Position numbers and translations under genes: made by a program
Notes under the pieces: model-generated
Told to the model about the DNA's origin: nothing
What the model saw: the letters and a program-made list of their open reading frames with translations, nothing else
Database searches by the model: none
Origin: Metabacillus sp. FJAT-52054
GTDB lineage: Bacteria > Bacillota > Bacilli > Bacillales > Bacillaceae
Assembly (NCBI RefSeq): GCF_037201815.1
Contig: NZ_CP147407.1
Span: 3,604,723 to 3,668,722 of the forward strand
Direction: 5' to 3'
DNA length: 64,000 bases
In this document: positions 24,979 through 33,024 of the stretch, piece by piece
Numbering within the stretch: the stretch's first letter is position 1
Layout: every line of letters starts with the position of its first letter

Positions 24979-26031
24979 TTACTTCTTGAGGTGGTCGACC
25001 AAATGCTTTGCACTGTCTCCGTCGCCAAATGCCGGCTCATAAGCGGATGTGTACTCGCTATTGACTGCTTCCAAAATCTTCTTCGTGTCAGAACCAACTA
25101 AGATGTTTCCTTTGTTCTGAACCGTTTCAATCCATTCTGTTTCTTCTCGCAGTGTCACACAAGGGATTTGCAGGAAGTAAGCTTCCTTCTGCACTCCGCC
25201 TGAGTCTGTAAGAATTTTCTCTGCTTCACTTTCTAGACGAAGCATATCAAGGTACCCAACCGGCTCAATGACTTTAAGGTTCGGTACGTCCTCAAGATTA
25301 ATGCCGTAGCCCTCAAGCTTATGCTTTGTACGAGGGTGAATTGGCCAGACAAGCGTCTTGTCAATTTGCTTGAACGCATCCAGAATGTTTTGCATTTTCT
25401 CTGGGAAGTCCGTATTTTCTGCACGGTGCAGAGTCACAAGGTGATAGCCTTTGCTCTCTAAGCTGTGCTGTTCAAGGATTTTGGAATCTGTGGCAAGCTT
25501 TTGGTTATACATAACAGCATCATACATCACATCGCCAACGTTGAAGACGTTATGTGTAACATTCTCGTTTTTCAGGTTCTGAATCGCTGTATCTGTCGGG
25601 CAGAACAGGTACTCAGATACGTGATCGGTCATAATACGGTTTACTTCCTCCGGCATTTTTTTATTGAAAGAGCGAAGTCCCGCTTCAATATGGATAACCG
25701 GAATATGCATTTTGGATGCCGCAAGAGCACCAGCTAACGTTGAATTCGTATCACCGTAAACAAGAACGTAAGCAGGCTCTTCCTTCACTAATACCTCTTC
25801 AATTGCCGCTAGCATTTCACCAGTTTGTTTTCCGTGAGAGCTAGAACCGACGTTCAGATGATAATCCGGCTTCGGAATATTCAACTCATCGAAAAAGATG
25901 TCTGACATGTTTTTATCATAATGCTGTCCCGTATGGACAATAATTTCGTCAAAGGATTTGCGAAGCTCTCTGGATACAGGAGCTGCTTTAATAAATTGAG
26001 GTCTCGCCCCGATAATTGTTACAACCTTCAA
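24979..26031 (-). CDS. UDP-N-acetylglucosamine 2-epimerase family, WbpI-like
   Basis: 350 residues, non-hydrolysing 2-epimerase fold: VTIIGARPQFIKAAPVS, IIVHTGQHYDKNMSD, VYGDTNSTLAGALAASK, HIEAGLRSFNKKMPEE, LTDSGGVQKEA. These motifs look like WbpI (UDP-GlcNAc3NAcA to UDP-ManNAc3NAcA) more than B. subtilis MnaA, which reads VFGTRPEAIKMAP at the start. The adjacent WbpA/B/D/E-like genes support this. Start is TTG with GGAGG seven bases away, overlapping the flippase stop (TTGA). Plain UDP-ManNAc synthesis cannot be excluded. Confidence 0.85.
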   Translation of the reverse strand: MKVVTIIGARPQFIKAAPVSRELRKSFDEIIVHTGQHYDKNMSDIFFDELNIPKPDYHLNVGSSSHGKQTGEMLAAIEEVLVKEEPAYVLVYGDTNSTLAGALAASKMHIPVIHIEAGLRSFNKKMPEEVNRIMTDHVSEYLFCPTDTAIQNLKNENVTHNVFNVGDVMYDAVMYNQKLATDSKILEQHSLESKGYHLVTLHRAENTDFPEKMQNILDAFKQIDKTLVWPIHPRTKHKLEGYGINLEDVPNLKVIEPVGYLDMLRLESEAEKILTDSGGVQKEAYFLQIPCVTLREETEWIETVQNKGNILVGSDTKKILEAVNSEYTSAYEPAFGDGDSAKHLVDHLKK

Positions 26032-27461
26032 GCTGCTTCCTCCGTTCTTCCCTTTTTACGCAGAGTCAGTAAAACTCCGCCGTTAGTAAGCAAGAAAAAT
26101 GCCCAAGGCACAAGTACAAGCCAAACGCTTAAGTCTGAGAAATCCAATATGTACTGGATGGCTGCGATGGAAATGATGCTTGTGATGAACATGAAAATCA
26201 GTTTGCCTACCGGTGTTGGCACGTGGTAGGTCTTTTGGCTTTTTATGAAAATGGCAGCGCATGCGTAGCCGTACGATAGGGTGAGGGCTAATGCGGCACC
26301 CCATAATCCCATAATCGGGATTAAGACTACGTTTAGTATTAGGCTAATTATGGCTGCTATACCAAATTGAATGGATATTGGTTTCGTTTCTTTTTTTATA
26401 AAAAGGCCTACAGAGATGATCAGGTAGTAAAAGTTAAGGAATGATCCTAAACTTAAAAGCGGTACATACACACTTGCCGGATGGAATTCTGTATTTGAAA
26501 TCATCCATTTAAATATAGCAGGAATAAATGTGGCAATTCCCATCAATCCGAACATTCCAATGGCAAAGATGATAATGTATACACTGCCGAAAATTTTCTT
26601 TGCATCCGGTTTATCCTTAATTGACATAGAGTATGGCCTCCAAGCCATTTGAACTCCTGTTGTCAATAATGTGATAACCGTTGCAAATTTCACTGCGGTA
26701 CCAAAGAGTCCAGCAGCACCGGGACCGTCAAATCCAGTCAGAATAAGCTTGTTAGATGCTGAAATCAACCAAAATGACAAAGATGCCGGTACTAAAGGAG
26801 CCGCATAAATCAATATTTCCTTCATTAACTTCTTATCAAATCTAAAGGTAATAAGATTTTTAAATTGCGGGAGCAAGAATACAATAATGATGCTTGCCGC
26901 TGCTATTCTCCCGAACATAATCATATCTACATTCTGTTCCCAATATCTGAGAAACAGATAAGAGAAAAGCGCAACCATACCTAAACGGGCCACAGTAGAT
27001 ATGACAACCCGCCAGGTTAAAAACTCGAATCTAAAGTAGGTCAATACTAAAGTAATTAGCGATTCCAGTAAAAGAACAATAAAAGCGAGCTGCACCGTTT
27101 TTTCATATCCCGTAGCTTGTGCGACTAGCAAAGATACTTGCGAACCTATAACGACAGACAGCAAATATAATATAAAAGCAACAGCAAAACGGAATAAGAG
27201 AACATTTCTTACATAATCCATTTTCCTGCTCTCATGTTTTTTTTCAAAAAAATAAAAGGCAAGAGCAGAATCCGTTCCGAATATAACCAAGAATGTCATT
27301 AAATTGGTTACAGCATCTATATTTTCAAAAACCCCATATTCAGCAGCATCGAGATACCGTGTGTAAACAGAAATCATTAAAAACGCTACCAGCTTAGTCC
27401 CAACATTCATTAAAGCATAAAGGAGGGCATCCCCTCCAAAACGCTTGAGTTGCTTTAGCAA
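26028..27461 (-). CDS. Polysaccharide flippase (Wzx-like)
   Basis: 477 residues with about 12-14 membrane segments, of the polysaccharide biosynthesis/MOP superfamily. Typical stretches are YALMNVGTKLVAFLMISVYTR at the N-terminus and a paired, long set of helices to the end. It would turn lipid-linked repeat units outward. Start is TTG two bases after the upstream stop, and its stop overlaps the epimerase start, so it is tightly coupled in the operon. Confidence 0.88.
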   Translation of the reverse strand: MLKQLKRFGGDALLYALMNVGTKLVAFLMISVYTRYLDAAEYGVFENIDAVTNLMTFLVIFGTDSALAFYFFEKKHESRKMDYVRNVLLFRFAVAFILYLLSVVIGSQVSLLVAQATGYEKTVQLAFIVLLLESLITLVLTYFRFEFLTWRVVISTVARLGMVALFSYLFLRYWEQNVDMIMFGRIAAASIIIVFLLPQFKNLITFRFDKKLMKEILIYAAPLVPASLSFWLISASNKLILTGFDGPGAAGLFGTAVKFATVITLLTTGVQMAWRPYSMSIKDKPDAKKIFGSVYIIIFAIGMFGLMGIATFIPAIFKWMISNTEFHPASVYVPLLSLGSFLNFYYLIISVGLFIKKETKPISIQFGIAAIISLILNVVLIPIMGLWGAALALTLSYGYACAAIFIKSQKTYHVPTPVGKLIFMFITSIISIAAIQYILDFSDLSVWLVLVPWAFFLLTNGGVLLTLRKKGRTEEAA

Positions 27462-27462
27462 G

Positions 27463-28194
27463 TTACAGCAGCTCCCTCTTATCTACCGGTCTGAGGAATT
27501 TTGCAGGGAGTCCTTTGACGACGGTTTCGGCTTCTGTGTCTTTTGTAACTAGAGCGCCGGCTGCGACGAAGGTTTCTTCTGCGACTGTGATGCCTGGCAG
27601 TATGATGGAGGCACCGCCTACGCGGGCTCCTTTTTTAACGGTAGCGCCTTTGATTTTGTCAAAGCGCTCTTCTGTGCGTCCCATGAAGTTGTCATTCGTT
27701 GTGGTTACGCATGGTGCGATGAAGACAAAGTCTTCAAGCTCTGTATAAGCGGTAATGTATGAGTTCGATTGAATTTTCACACGGCGGCCGATTTTGACGT
27801 GGTTTTCAACGGTTACGCCGCGGCCGACGATGCATTCATCTCCGATTACTACATTTTCACGAACACTTGCAAGGTCCGCAACCAGGGTGGAATGGCCGAT
27901 TTTTGCACCCGCGTAAAGAACTGCGTTGCTTCCGATCGTCACATTGTCGCCTAGTTCAAGCGGCGCCATTGCACTCGTTAGTTTAACTGTGCTTGTTTTC
28001 CCCGGAGTTGGCTGCTTGCCGATTACTGCTCCATCGGCAATGCGTACGCCGTCTCCAACAACCGTTCCTGCGTAAATGGTCACGTGGTTTCCAATGGAAA
28101 CATTTTTCCCAATCAGAACGCCTTCCTCAATCACATTAAAGTGGCCAAGTACAACGGAATCATCCAATTTCACCGAGTTGTTGATTACATTCAT
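27463..28194 (-). CDS. Left-handed beta-helix N-acetyltransferase, WbpD-like
   Basis: 243 residues made almost wholly of hexapeptide repeats ([LIV]-G-x4: VLIGKNVSIGNHVTIYAGTV, NVTIGSNAVLYAGAKIG, GASIILPGITV), as in LbH acetyltransferases. In the Wbp pathway this enzyme acetylates the 3-amino group of UDP-GlcNAc3NA. It lies between the dehydrogenase and the flippase. Fold is clear; substrate is assigned from neighbours. Confidence 0.87.
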   Translation of the reverse strand: MNVINNSVKLDDSVVLGHFNVIEEGVLIGKNVSIGNHVTIYAGTVVGDGVRIADGAVIGKQPTPGKTSTVKLTSAMAPLELGDNVTIGSNAVLYAGAKIGHSTLVADLASVRENVVIGDECIVGRGVTVENHVKIGRRVKIQSNSYITAYTELEDFVFIAPCVTTTNDNFMGRTEERFDKIKGATVKKGARVGGASIILPGITVAEETFVAAGALVTKDTEAETVVKGLPAKFLRPVDKRELL

Positions 28195-28210
28195 CGAACA
28201 ACGCTCCCTC

Positions 28211-29530
28211 TTACAGTTTTGTATAGTTAGCAGGCTTGTTCTCTACATGTTTCATCGCATTGCGCGTGTCAAATAGGGAACGGCTGTGTTTTCCGATCAT
28301 TTCATAATCAAACGTGCTGTGATCTGTTGTCAGAAGAACCAGATCCGATTCTTCAAGCAAGCCTTCCGTCATTGGAACCGTTTCTACTACTCCTCCGCGA
28401 AGCTTGAAAGAAGTAACAAATGGATCCACGACTCTTACATCAGCACCCTCTTCAAATAGGGAGTCTAGGATGTGGAGAACTGGAGATTCACGAACATCGT
28501 CGATATCTTTTTTGTATGCTACACCAAGAACGGTTATTTTTGCACCGCGCATAGCTTTTCCGTCTCTGTTCAATAGACGCATGCTGCGCTCTACTACGTG
28601 CTCAGGCATTGCGTTGTTGATCTCGCCTGCAAGCTCGATTAGACGAGTGTGGTAATTATATTCACGTGCTTTCCAAGTCAGGTAGAATGGATCGATTGGA
28701 ATACAGTGTCCGCCAAGACCAGGTCCCGGATAGAAAGCCATAAATCCGTAAGGCTTTGTTTTTGCTGCATCAATCACTTCCCATACATCGATGCCCATAC
28801 GTTCGCAAAGGATCGCCATTTCATTCGCAAGAGCGATATTGATGTGGCGGAACGTGTTTTCAAAGATTTTCTCCATTTCAGCAACAGCCGGACTGGAAAC
28901 TTCAAATACTTCCCCTTCAAGAACGTGACGGTAAAGGGAAGAAGCCACTTTCGTACAGTTCGCTGTAATTCCGCCAACTACTTTAGGCGTATTTTTCGTT
29001 TTGAATTCTTTATTACCCGGATCCACACGCTCTGGAGAATACGCTACGAAAATATCTTCTCCAATTACATAGCCTTTATTTTCAAAAGCCGGGACAACGA
29101 TTTCTTCTGTTGTTCCAGGGTACGTTGTTGATTCAAGAACAACAAGCATTCCTTTATGTGCAAAATTTGCAATTGCGTTAGAAGAGCTTTCTACATAAGA
29201 AGTATCCGGCTGCTGATGGTGGTCAAGCGGTGTTGGAACACAGATTGCCACTGCATCTACATCCTGAATTCTTGAGTAGTCTGTTGTCGCTTCAAGAAGG
29301 CCGTTTGCAATGATTTCCTTCAGGTCTTCGTTTACAACGTCGCCGATGTAGTTGTTACCGTCGTTTACCATGTCAACGCGGGATTGCTGTACATCAAAGC
29401 CGATTACTTTATAGCCGGCTTTCGCTTTTTCAACCGCAAGCGGAAGTCCTACATAACCTAATCCAACGACACCAATCGTTGCATTTTTTGATTCTATTTT
29501 CGAAAGCAACTCATCAATATGAGCTCCCAT
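28211..29530 (-). CDS. UDP-N-acetylglucosamine 6-dehydrogenase, WbpA-like
   Basis: 439 residues: NAD-binding IGVVGLGYVGLPLAVEKA, VPTPLDHHQQPDTSYV, LESTTYPGTTEE, catalytic Cys in GPGLGGHCIPIDPFYL, and C-terminal VLGVAYKKDIDDVRESP. The pattern matches WbpA/WecC-type UDP-HexNAc dehydrogenases rather than UDP-glucose dehydrogenase, a separate copy of which is at 59.6 kb. It oxidises C6 to the uronic acid as the first step to UDP-ManNAc3NAcA. AGGAG precedes the ATG. Confidence 0.92.
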   Translation of the reverse strand: MGAHIDELLSKIESKNATIGVVGLGYVGLPLAVEKAKAGYKVIGFDVQQSRVDMVNDGNNYIGDVVNEDLKEIIANGLLEATTDYSRIQDVDAVAICVPTPLDHHQQPDTSYVESSSNAIANFAHKGMLVVLESTTYPGTTEEIVVPAFENKGYVIGEDIFVAYSPERVDPGNKEFKTKNTPKVVGGITANCTKVASSLYRHVLEGEVFEVSSPAVAEMEKIFENTFRHINIALANEMAILCERMGIDVWEVIDAAKTKPYGFMAFYPGPGLGGHCIPIDPFYLTWKAREYNYHTRLIELAGEINNAMPEHVVERSMRLLNRDGKAMRGAKITVLGVAYKKDIDDVRESPVLHILDSLFEEGADVRVVDPFVTSFKLRGGVVETVPMTEGLLEESDLVLLTTDHSTFDYEMIGKHSRSLFDTRNAMKHVENKPANYTKL

Positions 29531-29560
29531 AGTCGTTCATCTCCTTAGAATATCTCACTC

Positions 29561-30592
29561 TTATTTCGTTACTGCTGGTTTTGAAAGAAACACTTTTTTG
29601 CCTGTTTCGGCAGACTCTAAAATCGCATTGATCAGCTGAATTGGAGCATGTCCGTCAAGACCTGTGACGATTGGGTCGCGGTCTTCCTTAACCGCTGCCG
29701 CCATATCCTCAATGATCCACTGATGTCCAGGCTTTCCGAACGGATCCGCTTCAATTTCCTTCATAGCGGATTCACGGTCTTCATCCGTTTCCCCTTCAAA
29801 ATCCCACGTCTCAATAAAGTTCGCATTGCGTCCGCTGATTTTGGCGCTGCCTGTCTCTCCAAATATCGCCAATGATTCTTCAAGGTTCTTCGGATAAATC
29901 GTTGTAGCTGCTTCAATGACTCCAAGAGCTCCAGATTCAAACTCTACCACACTGACAGCCAAGTCTTCGGTTTCGATTTTACGGAAACGTGTAGTCGCCA
30001 TAGCCTGTACACTTTTCACAGGTCCCATGAACCATAGAAGCAAATCGAGATTATGAATCGCCTGGTTCATCAGAACGCCGCCGTCAAATTTCTTTGTACC
30101 GCGCCATGGAGCCTGATCATAATACTCCTGACCGCGGTTCCATCTTACGGTTGCGTTCGCATGGCTGAATTTCCCGAACTTGCCTGCATCCATCTGCTCG
30201 CGAAGCTTCCGGATCGCCGGACGGAAACGGTTTGGATGGACAACGGAAAGCTTCACACCGTTTTTCGCTGCCGCTTCCATGATTTTCTCGCTGTCATCAT
30301 CTTTTAGCGCCATCGGCTTTTCAACGACAATATGCTTCCCGTAAGACGCCACAAGGGACGCAAGCGGCTCATGCAGTCCGGATGGAGTACAGATGTTCAC
30401 GACATCCAGGCCTTCCTGCTCCTTCAGCATTTGCTCAAGATCGGTATACGTGTTGACTTTGCCTTCGTATTCAGCAAGGCGGTCCGGATTGGTATCACAA
30501 ACCGCAATCAGGTTAGCCCCGTCTGCATCCTCAATCGCCTGGATGTGTTTTTTCGCAATGAAACCCATTCCTACTACTGCAAAATTAACCAT
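29561..30592 (-). CDS. Gfo/Idh/MocA oxidoreductase, WbpB/WlbA-like
   Basis: 343 residues from ATG 30592, which overlaps the end of the chain-length gene by eight bases (ATGGTTAA) and has AAGGAG upstream. It shows the NAD motif VVGMGFIAKKHI, the family VVEKPMAL and HPNRFRPAIRKL. WbpB oxidises the C3 hydroxyl of UDP-GlcNAcA so that the aminotransferase can act. A single such gene beside dehydrogenase, aminotransferase and acetyltransferase fits that step. Confidence 0.88.
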   Translation of the reverse strand: MVNFAVVGMGFIAKKHIQAIEDADGANLIAVCDTNPDRLAEYEGKVNTYTDLEQMLKEQEGLDVVNICTPSGLHEPLASLVASYGKHIVVEKPMALKDDDSEKIMEAAAKNGVKLSVVHPNRFRPAIRKLREQMDAGKFGKFSHANATVRWNRGQEYYDQAPWRGTKKFDGGVLMNQAIHNLDLLLWFMGPVKSVQAMATTRFRKIETEDLAVSVVEFESGALGVIEAATTIYPKNLEESLAIFGETGSAKISGRNANFIETWDFEGETDEDRESAMKEIEADPFGKPGHQWIIEDMAAAVKEDRDPIVTGLDGHAPIQLINAILESAETGKKVFLSKPAVTK

Positions 30593-31322
30593 GAATCTCC
30601 GCTCTCCTTGCATCACCTATATATTTCGCCAGCATCAGGCCAAGCAATGTTAAGAACAAGCCCAAAATAAAACCGACGATAGCATTAGCTTTTGCGTTGT
30701 TGTCTTGTTTTGCTACTTCTTTGCTTTGCATAATAGGTTTTTCAAATTGTAAGATATCATTTTTCATACCCTGAATTGAATCATCGTAGTCAGAGATTAG
30801 CTTTTCTTCTTTAGCAATGGCATCAGAAAGGGTAGTCAGCTCTTCGCTATTCAAATTATCAAAGTCCGTTTGCAGCTTGTCAGACATTACTACGTATGAC
30901 TTCTCAACTGATTTAAGTCGATCCTCATAGGTTGCTAATTTGTTCTCAGTTAAACCTAATCGGGAGTTATATTCATTTTTTAATTCTCCAATATACTCTG
31001 CAGATGCTTTGTTCAACAGGTTTTCCACTGAAGCTTTATCCTTGCCCTTTACGGAAAATTCCACCTTGGACTGTCCCAAAACTTCAATCTTAAGCTTTCC
31101 ACCGTACTTTTCCTGATAAACCGATTCAATCAGCTCCGGATCCGTTAAATAATCTGATTTTAAAGTAGCGGTAAAGAAATTCGCTTTTCCTTCATACCCC
31201 TTGCTCACCGCAATGGATAATCCATAAGCAAGAATCGCAGCCACAACGGGAATTCCAACAATGAGCCATTTCTTTTTCCAAAAATACATTAAGTATTCAT
31301 AAAGATAGTCACGTTTTTCCAT
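30585..31322 (-). CDS. Wzz/YveK-type chain-length determinant
   Basis: 245 residues with membrane segments near both ends (LIVGIPVVAAILAYGLSIAV; AIVGFILGLFLTLLGLMLA) and a long coiled coil between, the polysaccharide co-polymerase layout. It would set polymer length together with the Wzy protein. It has no kinase domain, and no tyrosine kinase gene is adjacent. A hairpin precedes it in the operon, so it may be expressed less than the gene before it. Confidence 0.85.
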   Translation of the reverse strand: MEKRDYLYEYLMYFWKKKWLIVGIPVVAAILAYGLSIAVSKGYEGKANFFTATLKSDYLTDPELIESVYQEKYGGKLKIEVLGQSKVEFSVKGKDKASVENLLNKASAEYIGELKNEYNSRLGLTENKLATYEDRLKSVEKSYVVMSDKLQTDFDNLNSEELTTLSDAIAKEEKLISDYDDSIQGMKNDILQFEKPIMQSKEVAKQDNNAKANAIVGFILGLFLTLLGLMLAKYIGDARRAEIHG

Positions 31323-31372
31323 GCGTTAACTCCTTGTGAGATAGTAAATGCGGTTAGCCTATACAAACAAAC

Positions 31373-31410
31373 AAGCCCCTTTTACCGGTAGGATTTCCCG
31401 GTAAAAGGCG
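31373..31410 (-). terminator. Internal hairpin of the polysaccharide operon
   Basis: A perfect 11-base inverted repeat CCTTTTACCGG/CCGGTAAAAGG with a nine-base loop, then GGCTTGTTTGTTTG on the minus strand. It lies in the 100-base gap after the aminotransferase gene and could terminate part of the transcripts. Confidence 0.65.
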
Positions 31411-31422
31411 ACTTATAGCGTT

Positions 31423-32532
31423 TTAGTTATAAAATTTTTCGATGCACTCGACTACGTAAGTTTGCTGTTCTTCGGTAAGCTCTGGGAACATTGGAAGGGA
31501 AATTGCTTCTCTTGCAGCCTTATCGGACTCAGGGAAGTCTCCTTCTTTGTAGCCAAGCTCTGCGAATACAGGCTGAACATTCAATGGCAGCGGATAGTAG
31601 ATCATCGTTGCCACGCCTTGCTCTTTCAAGTACGCTTGAAGCTCATCACGGCGCTCAACACGGATTGTGTACTGGTGGAACACGTGATGGCGGTCGCTTA
31701 CCTCGATTGGTGTAACGACTTTATCCTGAAGCTTGTTCTTAAGAAGTGCTGTGTAGATATCTGCACGTGCACGGCGCTTTTCGCTCCACTCATTTAGATG
31801 AGGGAATTTAACGTTCAATACAGCAGCCTGCATTTCATCAAGACGGCTGTTATATCCCAGCACGTGGTGGTAATATTTCGGCTTGCTTCCGTGAACGCGG
31901 ATGACGCTCATTTTTTCAGCAAGGTCCTCATGCTTCGTCACGATCATACCCGCATCCCCGTAAGCACCAAGGTTTTTCGTCGGGAAGAAGCTGTATGTAG
32001 CCGTATGGCCATACTCCCCTGTGTGCTTTCCTTTATAAGTGGCACCGATCGCCTGAGCTGCATCTTCTACAACAAAAATGCCGTGCTTGTCCGCAATTTC
32101 CATAATGCGGTCCATTTCAGCCATTTGTCCGTATAGGTGAACAGGGATAATCGCTTTTGTTTTAGGAGTGATTTTCTCTTCAATCAGCTCCGGGTTAATA
32201 TTGAATGTTACCGGATCAATATCAACGAATACAGGAGTTGCTCCGCAGCGGGCAATGGCTCCAGCTGTTGCGAAGAACGTAAACGGAGTCGTGATGACTT
32301 CATCACCAGCCGTTACGCCGCATGCCTGCAAAGAAATATGTATAGCGTCACTGCCGTTGGCTACGCCTACTGCATATGGTACGTTACTGAATTCAGCTAC
32401 GTCAGTCTCCAATTTTTTCACATTGCTTCCCAGGATAAAACGTGTAGATGTCATCACGTCATCCAGTGCTTTCAGCATTTCGTCCCGCAAATTGGAATAT
32501 TGTTCGGAAAGATCTAACATAGGCACTTTCAT
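31423..32532 (-). CDS. DegT/DnrJ/EryC1 aminotransferase, WbpE-like
   Basis: 369 residues from ATG 32532 (AAGGAGA upstream; the eight codons before it lack a site). PLP enzyme with GVANGSDAIHISLQA, VHLYGQMAEMD, VEDAAQAIGATYKGK and the Schiff-base Lys in SFFPTKNLGAYGDAG. It would transaminate the 3-keto sugar to UDP-GlcNAc3NA. It is the first gene of the operon and is divergent from secA2. Confidence 0.9.
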   Translation of the reverse strand: MKVPMLDLSEQYSNLRDEMLKALDDVMTSTRFILGSNVKKLETDVAEFSNVPYAVGVANGSDAIHISLQACGVTAGDEVITTPFTFFATAGAIARCGATPVFVDIDPVTFNINPELIEEKITPKTKAIIPVHLYGQMAEMDRIMEIADKHGIFVVEDAAQAIGATYKGKHTGEYGHTATYSFFPTKNLGAYGDAGMIVTKHEDLAEKMSVIRVHGSKPKYYHHVLGYNSRLDEMQAAVLNVKFPHLNEWSEKRRARADIYTALLKNKLQDKVVTPIEVSDRHHVFHQYTIRVERRDELQAYLKEQGVATMIYYPLPLNVQPVFAELGYKEGDFPESDKAAREAISLPMFPELTEEQQTYVVECIEKFYN

Positions 32533-32629
32533 ACAGTATCTTCTCCTTAGCATCATCTAATTTTCAGTACCGGCTATCGCTGCTTTAATACCAGCAATCA
32601 GGGCGGTCTGTTTTTTTTCATACTTTCTC

Positions 32630-32660
32630 ATTTTAGCATAATGGGGCAGGTTTTTGTCAG
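32630..32660 (-). promoter_or_regulatory. Candidate promoter of the polysaccharide operon
   Basis: An extended -10 TGC-TAAAAT (TAAAAT at 32630-32635) with CTGACA about 19 bases upstream. The long spacer makes this tentative. The rest of the 490-base divergent region shows no ORF with a ribosome site. Confidence 0.45.
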
Positions 32661-32904
32661 AGAGAGGCGAACGTCATACAATTGTTAAAGCTGTATTATG
32701 TTTAACATGACCTTGTTTCATTCTGCTTACTCCTGTCACGCATTTTTGCCGGCAGAAACGACCTTTTTCTCCCTTTGTCAAATAGATAAATTTCCACCTA
32801 GTACACAATATCACATGTGCCTTGAAATTAAAACAGTTCATAGCAGGGTTGAGAACCTTTCCAATGCATTTTTTTCAAATAAAACCAAAGAATTTCAGGG
32901 ATTA

Positions 32905-32993
32905 TGTTATAATGTGCATGTTTAATAGGAAGAGAATCGATAAACTGCAAAAAAATGCAGGAGAAAAATCGACCCTCAGACAACACAGTCTGA
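32905..32993 (+). promoter_or_regulatory. secA2 promoter and leader hairpins
   Basis: TG-T-TATAAT (TATAAT at 32908-32913) is a perfect extended -10 with a poor -35. The leader then forms two small hairpins: CTGCA/TGCAG (32946-32960) and TCAGAC-AACACA-GTCTGA (32976-32993). Their function is unknown. The secA2 ribosome site (GTGGGAG) is weak. Confidence 0.65.
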
Positions 32994-33024
32994 AAGGAAA
33001 CTTCAAAGTGGGAGCGCGTCTAAG

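Noticed and set aside
24979-26031. Naming the epimerase mnaA from its position near the lyt operon
   Set aside because: Motifs (IIGARPQFIKA, HTGQHYDKNMS, SFNKKMPEE) fit WbpI better, and it lies in a Wbp-type operon.
32905-32993. T-box or other known riboswitch in the secA2 leader
   Set aside because: Only two small hairpins are visible, without T-box or aptamer consensus elements.
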